A stretch of DNA of 64,000 bases from Cubamyces lactineus. Its lineage: Eukaryota; Basidiomycota; Agaricomycetes; Polyporales; Polyporaceae. The notes under the pieces were generated by a model. That model searched no databases. It was not told the origin of the DNA and saw nothing but the letters and a program-made list of their open reading frames with translations. Where the stretch lies: contig JACDTU010000008.1 in NCBI GenBank assembly GCA_022376465.1, forward strand, positions 1,488,001-1,552,000, given 5' to 3'. Position 1 is the first letter of the stretch. Every line of letters begins with the position of its first letter. Shown here piece by piece: positions 22,801 to 34,421 of the stretch. The position numbers and the translations under genes are program-made.

Positions 22801-23843
22801 ATAATATGTCGACTTCAAGGAGGGACGATCACGTCAGTATATTCGGCCGGGGACTTGGTGTAGGGAAATGGTCGTCCACGGAGACTATTGACGCTTAGTA
22901 GGTGCCCCAAATTCAGCATGAGGGACGAGACACGATATTTATCATGTCTGGATGCCTCGAGACCAAGTATTCGAATCCACTCGCAGATGCCTCAAGATGT
23001 CTGGGCAAAGGCCATCAATTAGTGACGCAGCGCGAGTCAAGGAATCCGGACAAGGGCGTTCTGTGGAAGGGTCTTGCCGGTGCTGCAGACAGCGCTGAGC
23101 GCACCGCCGAGGAACCAGTAGGCGCTAGCGTGTTTGACAAAGGCGGAAAGAGGGCGGTACGCCGAAAATCGACCGAAAGAGGAGCAGAAGGCCTGGACAC
23201 ATTCCCGGAGATGAGAACACGAGCTCTCCGAGAGCAAGGACGAGCGAGGCGGATGGGAAACCGTTGTGGCGACAAATTTCTGCATTGATGGGTTGCCCGG
23301 CAATGGGCGGCAACGAGATGCAGAGATGGAGGATTGCCGTTTTGGGCCCGAGTCATTGATGACGTAGAGCCGCGGGACCCGATCATCTCGCCCGGCCGCT
23401 TGGCCGTCCGCGTCTGAAGATGACTGTCCGCAGAGTGTTCGACAGCGCCGGATCGGACGAGAGACGCGGGGAGGGGCGAGGAGACAGTGCGCGGGAATGA
23501 CGCCGGGAAGGAAGAGGAGAACGGAGAGCCGGCTGGGGGAGAGGAGGAGGAGGTGTAGAAATAAGGGAGGGAGGATGCTTATACGGGGAATGTTAGTCAG
23601 GCCATCGAGCGGAACGGACTTTGTGTGTTAGTGAGCGTCCGAGTGCGCGGAAGGTCGCGACTGTCTTGTGCTCGAAGCCTTACTCAACCATTCGCAGACT
23701 TCTCGAGCCTTCGGTCGTCCGAATTCTGCCGTCCAGCCCTCCGGTCCCCCCATGTTCTCCTCCGAGCCAGACTTGCCTTATAACCTCCTCTTCGGTCCCC
23801 CGTGCCGTCCGTTACGCCCCTCTCCCTTCCCGCCATCCCCGCC
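19891..23843. other. Gene-poor stretch, about 3.95 kb
   Basis: No gene could be supported on either strand. Many open frames of 60-170 codons exist, but none shows a conserved motif, consistent splice signals or coding composition. A minus-strand segment at about 22218-22540 has a Pro-rich frame next to a good GTAAGT...TAG intron but lacks a start. Promoters of the flanking genes lie at the two ends. Confidence 0.5.
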
Positions 23844-25978
23844 ATGCGTCTTCCCCTCCGTTCTCCCACCCTTCTCGTCCCCTTCCTCGCCGTCGCAGCC
23901 CTCTCGGCCACGGCAGCACCATCCTGCTCTGATGTACGATCACTTGACTGTGTACCCGGCCCCTCAGAACAACATCTCATTCCTCGGGACGGAGGCCATG
24001 AACATGGCGGTCACAACCACCACGCCCAACCCCTAACGGAGCTCAAGGAGGACGAACTTCCTCAGCCTCCGCCTTCGTATTTCTGGCTCGACATCAAGGA
24101 GCCGCCTGCCGATGAGAAGCGTTATCCGGGATTGATGGGTCTGCACGCACTATGCATGTCTCTCGCCTTCTTCGGTGCCCTTCCAACAGGTTCGTTCGCT
24201 TCGCGCCTCATCGCGAAGTGTTATCGGACTAATCTCCTATATTCTACTCAGGAATCGCACTGCGCTCTGTCAAGCATGCATGGCATGGGGTGACAGTTGT
24301 CCTTTTCTATACCTTCGTTGTGCTCGGCCTCTTCTCGAGTGCGCTTTACCGTAAATTGACGCCAGACTTGTCCGTCCTTTTCGGCGCTCCGTTGATTCGA
24401 CATTTGCTGACCGGCGTGATGTCGTCACAGGTACGAAGGCAACAAACACGGCTCGCAGGGCTATTTCTTCCTCGCATGCGCAGTGGCACTCTCTGCTCTC
24501 GACGTCTTCTCGCAAATCCTCCGCCTCGTTACGTACATCCGCGCCATCCGTTCGGGCGAGGACCGTTTTACCTTGAAGACTTTCTGGAACTTCGTCATTC
24601 TCGACCGCGACGAGCACTTGAACGGTGCCGAGGCAGAGTACACGAACCTCGTCATCGATGAGCCCGAAGAGCTCGACGATGCCGAGCTGAAGGTCAAAGA
24701 TGTTGAGGACGAGTCTCTTCATGTAAGGCGTGCCCGTATTGTTGAGCCGATTAGGACCGACATCGAGATGCATCAACAGGACGACCACGACGAGACAGCG
24801 CAGTGGGCGAACGACGTTCGCCGCCATCGCCGTGCCGTCTCTTATCCCCATTCAGCTGCTTCCGAACGCACGCTGTTCGGTGCTCACTCTCCTCAACGTT
24901 CCAACGACTCACTTCATGAAGATGAGCCAGTCTACCCGTGGCAAGGCAAGAGCAAACGTGAAGTTCTCCGCTTCGTTGGCCGTGCGGTGTTCGCTGTTTG
25001 CGAGAGAGCGTTGGTCTTTGCCGGGTTCATGCAAGTGATCAGCGGCGTTGTAGTCTACACCGGCGCCTGCCGTGGTAGCTTTATCAATGCATGCCTCGCT
25101 CATCTCATCAGTGAGTGCCGTCCCAGTATTCCGCTAAATCTTCGCCTGACCGTACACCTACAGAGGGCGGTATTTTCTGGTGCTATGGTCTCGTCACCTT
25201 CGCTCGCTTCTTGGGTTCCTTCTCGGAACTTGGTTGGGCTTGGAATCGGGCACCTCGCCACCACGGCAAGTACCCCACCGCCGAGTTTGTTGAGTCGCTG
25301 GTCATCTTCCTGTACGGCATTACCAACACTTGGATGGAGCGCTTCGGCGCGCACCCTGGTGACCCGTACACCACCAAGCAGATGCAGCACATCTCTATCG
25401 CCGTCATGTTCTGGTTCGCTGGCCTCGTTGGTATGGGCATCGAATCGAAACGCATCAGGCGTTGGCTCGCGGCCGGTGCGACCTCTGCCGTACCTCCTTC
25501 CAGTCGCTCCCAAGAAGCTGTTGCTGAGCCTCCCAGCTACGTTGGAAGCTTCAACCCTTTCCCCGCGCTGTGCATCGGCATCACTGGTGCTGCGATGAGC
25601 GCGCACTTCCAGACGTACCTCTTCCAGGTGCAGATCCACATGGTTTGGGGCTACCTCCTCTCTGGCTTCGCTGTGATGCGTTGCTTGACGTACTTCTTCC
25701 TCTGGCTCGGCCCTCCTCGCTCCATCCTCCCATCGCGGCCACCAACCGAGGCGCTTGCATCGTTCCTCCTCGCGTGCGGAGGCCTGGAGTTCATGTTCTC
25801 CACGGAAGACCTGACGATCGCGGCGATGCGCCAAGGCCATGACGATGTCATGATGTTCCTCAACGTCGGCGTCGCGATCACCTGTTTGGCATTCTGCTGG
25901 ACGCTGTTCATCGTGTCGTTCAAGGGCTGGCTGAAGAGCCGGCATCAGATTCATATGAAGTTCCACGGATCCGCGTAA
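23844..25978 (+). CDS. YTP1-like integral membrane protein
   Basis: Four exons (23844-24189, 24252-24369, 24431-25110, 25164-25978) give 652 aa. An N-terminal signal-like segment (MRLPLRSPTLLVPFLAVAAL) is followed by a His-rich stretch HEHGGHNHH, a DUF2427-type transmembrane region, a hydrophilic loop with acidic and His residues (about 210-320), and a C-terminal YTP1-type multi-helix domain. Examples are GGIFWCYGLVTFARFLGSF, YPTAEFVESLVIFLYGITN and MQHISIAVMFWFAGLVGMG. The family resembles membrane electron-transfer proteins, but its function is unknown. Intron 2 has a weak but canonical donor GTCCGT. The start is chosen at the first ATG before the hydrophobic leader. Confidence 0.85.
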
Positions 25979-27057
25979 GGGTTGTTTGGGGCTTCGCTCG
26001 CGCCGCAGTCAAAACTACATCCACTCCACGACGCAACGGCATACGGTCTCTATTCGACACGACATCCTACTACCACAATGGTCTAATACGGACGGCATGC
26101 ATACCCTAATCAGACGCCTCCGGCCGCATCCGTGCTAGCTAGCCCTGCCACCCCGCACGTCTGTGTGCTCGCCTATCCCCACTTGAGACCTCGCCGCTCG
26201 GACCCTTCGGGGGCTCCTCGAGCTGCGTCCCCCTACTGCGCACGCCGCTCATGCGCGACTCCGCTGCAGTAGTTCTCTATCTCAGCACATCCTATCGCTG
26301 TACGAAGTTCATTTGTTTGCCCCCTTTGTACAGCACCTGCGCATTCATCCACCACAGTCCGCCTATCTTCCCACTCCCCACTCCTCCATCGAGTCCGCTA
26401 TCCCCCCCCCCCATCATCCATTGCATCCCGTTTGACTCATAGGCTAGTTGCGTCGCAGCTCTCCGTGTCATTCCCCTGTTCGCTATCACCCACCGCACCG
26501 CTCCGCTCCGACCTCCTTGTTTCCGATGACGACCCCTTCATGTCCCTGTTGTAACGTCCCACAGTATCACTATCACCGCGATGCTCGCAGCCTATATTCT
26601 ATGGATAGGTACGATACTTGTCCCGAATAGAAGTTGTGATAATGTACAAAGACAGTCTCCATAAGGCCCATCGACCAAATTCGGTGTAGGTTTGTAAGCT
26701 GTCGTCGGAGGTAAGACTTACAAATCGGCGAAGACGTATGATTTGCGTGTGATCGTGCAGAATGTCGCCAGATCGCGGACTTGGTATCATGCATAAGCAT
26801 GTACCTGTCCTGTGCGCGGCACAGCGTGGCCTACTTACCGGGGTAAAGTGAGGCGCTTGCTATGTATACATATGTCGCTCCACCGGACCTGGCCAGGAGA
26901 TCTAGCACACTGATATACTTCCCCGATCGACTCCACCTGGGAGTCCCGGATCGTGGTGCGCGTTGTGTGCAGATCGGCGCGCGATCGTCCCGCGGATCAG
27001 CTGCAGTTCAACGGGTTGTGCAGGTTGTGTGACGACCGTGTCGACGTCGACGGCTAT
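25979..27057. other. Intergenic, about 1.1 kb
   Basis: Contains the YTP1-like 3' flank, an 11-nt cytosine run at 26402-26412 and the presumed promoter of the gamma-glutamylcyclotransferase. No gene was seen. Confidence 0.5.
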
Positions 27058-28538
27058 ATGGCGTCCGAGACCAACTTGTCGGTACCGGATGGCTCCAGTG
27101 CGGCTCCCGGGCCTCAGGCTGAGGCTACTAGGAATACGACGACGGGCGAACGGCCGTACGTCGTCTTCGGCTACGGGTCTCTCATTTGGAAGGTGAGTAG
27201 TATTACTATCACTGGGTACCGGTCGCATCGAGTGTAGTCGGTGACTGATGCGTAGGCTTTGATTGCAGCCCCCACCGCATGTGATCGCACAGAGTGAGCT
27301 ACACCCTGCTCTGTTTCGAGGATAGAACTGCTGATCAAGTGCGTGCGACGCTTGTGTCTGCAGCTCCAGGATACTTGAAGGGCTATGTGCGCCGATTTGC
27401 GCAGAAGTCGCACGATCATAGAGGGACGCCGGAGGTAAGTTCTGCTCATCGCGCTACTATATGGACCTCATACTTACAACCGGTTTCGGAACGCGCATCA
27501 CTTTCTTTGTCGCTAGAATCCAGGACGAGTGGTTACTCTGATCCACAAGGAGGATTGGGACCATTTCTCTGAATCCGTGAGTCGATGTCACTGTCATGTA
27601 TCGATGCTCAACGATGACCGTGGAGATATTTGACAGGATCCGTTCCCTGACGACGATGTCGTGTGGGGTACGTTTGTGGAGGCTTGTTAGCCTCCTGGAA
27701 CTGTGGTGGCTGACAAGTGAATCAGGCGTTGCGTACACAATAGATCCCGTATACGAATCTGAAGTGCGAGACTACTTAGGTGAGAGACGTCGGGACTTTC
27801 ACGACTCGAATGAAATGGTGCGTGCGCTGACGAGGTATCCAGACTATCGAGAGAAGGTAATGCCCACTCTCAACCTGCTCGGTCTTGCGGCTGAATCAAG
27901 TTGGTGAATGCAGGATGGTTATACACTTGAAGAATTAGACATATACGGCCTCGTGAACGGCCACGAGACTGTGATTATTCCAAAGGTCAGTTTCTACAAG
28001 TTGAATGATGACAGGCCTTCACGCTGAACGTTTGGTTGTAGGCTTATGTAGGTTGTCTTACTTTGACTTCTCTGGTCTGTGGCTCAACAAGCGATCTACG
28101 CTAGTGCTATGTTGGGCGACCAGACAATCCATCCTTCAGTACGTGTCATCGCTTGTCCCAATGTATGACCAGGTACTCAGGGGGCTCGCTGTTACTAGTT
28201 GGTTCCGAGCCCATTGACAAGCTTGCCGAGCGCATATGGCACTCAGTCGGACCATCTGGTCCTAACAAAGTGAGTAAGCCGCTCCTCCCGTGCTCTACCG
28301 TTGTTTGACAGCGGCTTGTAGGACTACTTGTACCATCTCGCAGAAGCCGTGCGACAACTTGCGCCGGAGTCGCATGACTCACACCTCTTTGAGCTCGAGG
28401 TGCGTTATGACATGCATGATCTGTGAGTTGCATTGCGCATGCTGACCGGAGGCATTTGGGGGACAGACAAGATGTCGTGAGATGGACAAGAGAGTGGCTA
28501 GCCATAACGCCGATAACGGGGCCGTGCATGAGCTGTAG
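27058..28538 (+). CDS. GCG1: ChaC-type gamma-glutamylcyclotransferase (glutathione-specific)
   Basis: Cytosolic enzyme that degrades glutathione to 5-oxoproline and Cys-Gly. Thirteen exons: 27058-27192, 27269-27293, 27364-27434, 27517-27576, 27637-27667, 27726-27779, 27843-27856, 27914-27985, 28042-28047, 28105-28138, 28199-28269, 28322-28399, 28467-28538. They sum to 723 nt, giving 240 aa. Motifs: substrate-loop YGSLIW (residues 39-44), GYVRRFAQKSHDHRG with GTPENPGR, VVWGVAYTI, YLDYREKDGY carrying the presumed catalytic Glu, and YVGRPDNPSF. The 6-nt exon 28042-28047 restores the family spacing K-A-x-x-Y-V-G. Exon 7 is only 14 nt. The C-terminal exon reads as the helix TRCREMDKRV, matching the usual family end in kind. 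Confidence 0.93.
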
Positions 28539-28886
28539 TCTAGTATGATATTCATGCTAGAATCTGTCGCTTTGAGGGGGGGGGGCGGTAGAAATCAGTG
28601 TTTCGAAGGGGGCCTAGCGGAAGTGGGCCTAGCGATAGATACAAGCACTGAGCAGTGAGCAATTGATCCGCTTCTGTAGACGCCGGCGCCTAGATCACTT
28701 CTGTTTGGTCGCTTGAAGTGGGTACGCCACCGTTGCTGCATCTTGCACCGCAGCTTTCATCTCTGTGTCCTAACTACATGCGAACGGTCTAACAATCGCT
28801 CTGTAATTGCTCGTGCTTGTGAAATCACACCTGGACTGCAATTGCGGCGCTGCGGGAATTGCTAGACGGAGAGTCAGACACGAGAC
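28539..28886. other. Intergenic between GCG1 and SEC10
   Basis: 348 bp with a 10-nt guanine run at 28576-28585 and a short repeated ggcctagcg motif. It serves as GCG1 3' flank and SEC10 promoter. Confidence 0.55.
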
Positions 28887-31800
28887 ATGGCGCTACCACC
28901 CCGGGCACTGGACCCGTCCGTACAAGATCACCTCCGTCTAGAGGCCTTTGAGGTATATGCGCAGGATTTGTGAACGAGGGCGCTCTGTTAATGCAATGCT
29001 CAACGTCCCAGGGAAAGTTCGACGTGAAGGACTTTGTCGGTGTGATATCCGAGAAGCTCATCGCACAGTCGAAAGCGGACCCCGGCCGTGAGTACATCGT
29101 GGTAGTCGTGGTGGTATAGAGTGAGCTGGATCCAACGAAGAGCAACAGCGTTCGACCCGAAGCCATTTATTCGCACGTTCGAAGCTGCCGTAGACAGGCT
29201 CATCGCCGTGCGGAAGGATGTCCAGACCAAGACGGAGCAGAGCGAGAAGAGCGTCAGGGTCGCGGAGCGAGACTATTCCAAGAAGATGGCAGAGCTGAAC
29301 CGAGGGTTTGAGGTATGGTCTGCGCTGCGCTTATGCTCGTTCTTGAAGCTCACATGTGCGCACCAATGTGATGCAAGGCAGTCGGCCAGTCATTCTCGGG
29401 GATGGAGACGAAGATGAATGAGGTCGGGCGGACAGCTATCCGAATCGGTAATAAGCAACTCTCAAAGTCCACTCATGAGTCAACTCATGCCCTGTATAGG
29501 CGAGCAGATGGAGTCTGTCCACCAGCAACGACAGCGCGCGCAAGCTGCGTACGACCTGATCGATTACTATGGCCAGTTCGCGAAGGACGACACAACACGA
29601 ATCGACGCGTTGAAGAAGGAGGGTAAGGAGGGCAGACGCAAGGTCGCCGTCCTCCTCCGTCGGCTTGCCACTGTCGCGAAGGAGGTCGACTTGCCTCTCT
29701 CTGACAAGGTAGGCTGTTGTTACAGGAGACATGCTGCTCACGCCTGACATCTGACCTCATGGTAGACAAGAGAGCATATTGACCGATATTGCGAGAAATT
29801 CGAGAAGGACATGTTGCACCTATTTGACCGAGCATATAGGCGAGGTGACCCTAAGATGATGCACGTAAGGCTTGGTTTGCTTGTTTCGCTGATATACGTG
29901 TTGATACAGCAGAACAGCACTGCGCGCAAACATTACTTGACTTCAATGGCGGCGCGTCGTGCGTACAAGTGTACGTCAACCAGCATGACTTCTTTATCAA
30001 CCGAGTAGGCGAGTCCACAAGCATAGACGACCAGCTGTAAGTCTCGGTGGGCTCTACACTTGGCTCTGAGCCTAATCATAGCTTCATAGTTGGGGTTCGT
30101 TGCCAGACCCGGATGCGCCGCCACCCGTGACGGAGTCCGGCCTACAAGAACTGTTTGCTGAGATTCGCACGACTGTTGGCCAAGAGGCGCAGATTGTGCA
30201 GGCAGTCTTCCCCAACCCTGCGTATGTCATGCAGGTTTTCCTTCAGCGCGTTTTTGCGCAATCAGTAAGTCCTGTATCCTATCCGCGTACGTAGCCGTGA
30301 TTCAATGTCTGATATCACGGTAGATACAACACCATCTAGAACAACTCATAACGAGAACGACGAACATGCCAGACCTAGGGTTCCTTCGAATACTGCAACT
30401 CGTTCACCAGCAAACGTCCGTATTGGTCGAGGACCTCAAGGCATACGAACTTCCCTCGGTCGTTCCCCGCTCTCCCATTGATGCAAATGAATTCGACCGG
30501 ACGGTGAAAGGGATGCCCGCGTCAGCGGCCTCTAATACTGCGACTGCCGCGACAATCAGCACCATGCTTGAGACTGCCATGGAGGAGCTCTTCGTTCCAT
30601 ATACCGAGGGACAACGATACCTTGAGAAGGAGAGCCGCAGCTTGGGTGAACTCTATGCCAATTATTTGGCTAAATTCACTCGCTACCACGTAGGACTTGT
30701 TTGACATAGTCTGTGGCGAAGGGGGTTGACATGTTCTCAGGAACGGACAGGTGTCAAGGGCAAATCGTCGATGTTCGGTCGAATGGTCGATCAGCTGAGT
30801 GCCGCGGCAGCGACGACATCTACCTCTGGCACGTCCACGACTTCTGCACAGGCAGCGGCGGCTCTCATGCGCTTCGGCGGCCTAAGCTCGTCCACAGATA
30901 AGGCTCCTGAAAAGCCAGGAGAAGACCCCGTTCGCGAAGAAGATGGCTTACTCAGTGTCGAAGTCGCGGAGAAGATGCTGAAGTGGCACGCCGAGGCTAT
31001 CGGCCGTTGCGTTGAACTCAGCCCGTCGAGCGATGTGTAGGTCGTATCCGTCCTGATTCGGTGTGCCATCGTTTGAACAGTGATCCATAGACCTAAGCAT
31101 ACCTTCGCGCTACTGCGGGTTTTGTCGGCTGCCATCGCCAACTCATACATCGAGACCGCCATCGAGAGGTGGGTGTCAAGCACCCGTCTTGGGAGCACAC
31201 TGCCCTAACCTCCACCCTAGTACTCAGGCAAGGCTCGAAGCTGCTGACACCAAGTCAGAACCAAGCATGCAGCCGCTCACAGTCCTCCGCGAAGTCGATC
31301 TCATCTGTCACCTCTGGCAGCGCTATGTGACGATGGCTCTGTTGCCTCTCGCGAGCAGCTCCGTCACGATACGACGTGAGATGGTCGTGTTCAACAACCA
31401 AACCGTGTCCAGGATCGAAGGCGGCGCGAATCAGGTCACACAAAAGCTGACAGATGGTAAGTCTTCTGCGCATCTATTCATCGGTCGGTCACTAACGTGG
31501 TTGTTACAGCGATCATTACCTGGCTTTCTGCACAGCTCGCGAAGCAGAAGCGTACGGACTTCAAGCCTAGGAACGATGACCTGTCGTTCGCCCGGGTCAA
31601 CACCGAACCATGTATCGCATGTTGCGACATGCTGGAAAAGGTCCGCGATGCCGCGAAGGCGAACCTGAGCGGGAAGAATCTTGAGGTGTTCCTAACGGAG
31701 GTCGGCGTAGCCTTCCACGGGTATGTTGACCGTCGTGATCATACAAACACTACCGGTACTCATCTTAGCTTGTCAGGCTTCTGCTTGATCACCTCAAGAA

Positions 31801-32281
31801 GTTTCCCGTCAGCGCCACGGGCGGTCTCATGCTCGCGAAAGACCTCAAGTCCTACCAAGACACCATCGACACGTTCTCCATCCCCTCCCTGCACGAGCGA
31901 TTCGAGTTCATCCGACAGCTCGGCAACGTCTTCCTCGTCAAGCCCGACATCCTCAAGTCGTACATCACCGAGGGCTACCTCGGACGCATCGACGCGAACC
32001 TCCTCCGGCCGTACCTCGCGCAGCGCAGCGACTGGGGCCAGGCCGAGAAGGGCTTCAACGACCCGGGCGACGGCGCGGGCGCGCAGGAGGCGGACGGGAA
32101 GGGCATGCGCGACCGCTTCGGCATGGGCAGGCTGAGCATGATCATGAAGGACCTCGAGCCCCTGCGCGAGCAGATCAGCATGCCGAGCATGCCCATGCAC
32201 GGCATGAGCAACATTGCGGGCAACATCGCATCGTCCTTCGCGAACGCGCGACCGTCGCGATTCAGCGGGGCGGGCAATTGA
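28887..32281 (+). CDS. SEC10: Exocyst complex component Sec10
   Basis: Subunit of the octameric exocyst that tethers secretory vesicles to the plasma membrane. Fourteen exons (28887-28952, 29012-29087, 29149-29312, 29378-29447, 29500-29708, 29766-29864, 29918-30036, 30090-30264, 30324-30689, 30741-31036, 31091-31168, 31221-31456, 31510-31720, 31777-32281) give 889 aa. Typical segments: FDPKPFIRTFEAAVDRL, the coiled-coil SEKSVRVAERDYSKKM, LLDFNGGASCVQVYVNQHDF and PCIACCDMLEKVRDAAK. The C-terminal region has LKSYQDTIDTF followed by FEFIRQLGNVFLVKP. All introns are GT-AG and the phases close exactly. Length is normal for a fungal Sec10. The tail after about residue 850 is low-complexity and Met/Gly-rich. 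Confidence 0.95.
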
Positions 32282-32448
32282 GCCGAGATGGCGTCGCGAC
32301 AGGATATGTTGGATGGTTTCTAAATTATGCATTCTTCCCCTCCTACTACTCGTAGTGTGTGAGCTGCGCGTGGCATATGATACCTGGAGATGTACATGTC
32401 CGCATGTAGATGTATTGTTACACTAGTTCTGCTTGTGGATGGATCCAA

Positions 32449-33725
32449 TCATTCGCCTTTGAACACCGGTGCACGCTTCTCCTTGAAGGCTTGCAGTGCC
32501 TCCAGCCGGTCTTTTGTGTGTAGCAGCGGCTCATACGAGGCCCTCTCGAAGTCGAGTCCTGTGATTGAGATTCATCATGAGGCTCGTATTTAAGTAGTCG
32601 TAGCTGATATATACCTGATTCGAGGCCGAGCTCAGGGACGCGAGAGATGGCTTGCTTGGCTGCCTTGAGTGCAAGCGGTGCTGAGGCGCATCGTCAATCC
32701 GTCTGCGCGATACTCACTGAAGTCTCTGGACTCACCATTCGCACTCATCTGCTGTGCAAGCTCAAGAGCCTTGTCGAACGCCGTCGTCTCAGGAGCCGAG
32801 ACGTAGTCCACAACACCTTGAACAAACCATCAGCACGGCTGCTTGGCATCTATCTACCATCTCACGCGCAGAAAGGCGTACCTATCTGGTGCGCTTCTTG
32901 CGCCGTCATTACGCGGGCGGTGAAGATGAGGTCCTTGGCCTTCGCGAGGCCCAGGAGGCGGGTAAGGCGCTGCGTCCCTCCCGCGCCGGGAATGATCCCG
33001 AGCTTCACCTCCGGCAGACCGATCTTCGTCACCGCATGTCCTGCACACGCAGCCATAAGCACATCTCGCGCTGAAGGTTTCAAATGAACGTGGATTAAGG
33101 ACTCACCGGCCACGCGCAAATCGCACGCAAGCCCCAGCTCAAGCCCTCCTCCGAGCGCAGGGCCGTCGATCGCCGCAATAGTGGGCATGGGCAGGTTCTC
33201 GAGCGTGCCGAGCGCGCGGCGGAGGTCGATGAGGAACTTGTCGACCTGCGCCTTGGACATGCTCGCGCGCTCGATGAGGTCCGCGCCCGCGCAGAACGAG
33301 CCGACGGTCGAGGAGCGCACTACAAGCACGCGCGTCCTGGGATCATGGAGGTGAGTTTAGGACGCGCGGTAGGAATGCAGGAGGGGTAGTGCGTGATGGG
33401 TTGGGACGTACTCTTTGTCGAATTGTACCTTGTCCAGGCACTCTTGGAACTCCTACAAGTAGCAGTGCATGCTGAGTCTTTTACAAGCGGCAAACCACAG
33501 CTCCCCCAGACGGACCTTCAACAACCTCAGAGAAATCGCATTCTTCGCCTTCGGCCTGTTCAGCAGCAACGAAGTGATACCCGGCCGGTCCTGCACGGGC
33601 TCGAGGTACGCCTCCGCCGCGTTCGCTGGGGCTTGTCTGGTCTGGATGTATCGCCGCGCAGTGCACGCGACGCGCACGCTCCTCAGAGTAGTCAAGCTAG
33701 ATGTACGAGAGGCTACGAGGATCAT
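32449..33725 (-). CDS. Mitochondrial enoyl-CoA hydratase, AUH (3-methylglutaconyl-CoA hydratase) type
   Basis: Crotonase-fold enzyme of leucine degradation or a related enoyl-CoA hydration. Exons 33725-33516, 33452-33412, 33336-33107, 33040-32882, 32816-32736, 32680-32615 and 32558-32449 give 298 aa. The N terminus is rich in Arg and Ser without acidic residues, as in a mitochondrial presequence. Crotonase signatures: [14 protein letters not shown] (oxyanion hole), [19 protein letters not shown] with the first catalytic-Glu region, and [19 protein letters not shown] with the second Glu. The C terminus ends [22 protein letters not shown]-like. Substrate specificity is inferred from overall similarity. 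All introns are GT-AG. Confidence 0.88.
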
Positions 33726-34421
33726 GGTGAGCTGAAGATTAGGTCGACGACGTGGGAGACGTGGGGAAAGTGGAAGGTTGGGTGCGGGACGCTGTCCGAC
33801 GGGGCTCAGCCACCCCCGCATTCGCGCTCTCTGGCGTAGCCGGACCGCCCGCGTGACGCCCGAGGCCGGAACTTGCTGGGCTCGGAAAGCTTCTCGCTCA
33901 CTCATTTGGCTCGATGATACACACGACGACCGGTTGGGCGACCAGAGAGGTTGTTGATTCCCATTCGCTGTACGCCGACATGACAGGCGGTACAGAACAA
34001 GAACGTACAGCCGACTCGTGTAGGTACTGTAGGTACTTTGTGGGTGGCGGGGAGCAACGCACGAGGGCAAGAGTGGCAAAGGTAGGTGGGTGGTAATAGT
34101 AGTAGCTTTACAGACACAGAGACACACAACGTATGCATCATGAACCCATATTGTAGACGTACAGGCGCAGATGTCACCGGCATTGAAGCGGGCAAGAAAA
34201 AGGCGGAACTACGATGGCACGAACTAACGTGGCGACCCTGCGGACGGGCGTACGAAGGGCGGAAGAAGAAAAGAGTACAGAACGCACCCGTCCTATAGAT
34301 ATGGAATAGTTCATCATCAAGGGTATATCGCTCGCGCGCATTCGGCGGCCCAGACGTCAGAGCATGTCCGGACGGGACTTGAGGGGCAGAACGCTAGCGC
34401 AGGCGGTTTTCATGACCTAGT
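33726..34421. other. Intergenic, about 700 bp
   Basis: Promoter of the enoyl-CoA hydratase gene and 3' flank of the following membrane protein gene. Nothing else was recognised. Confidence 0.5.
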
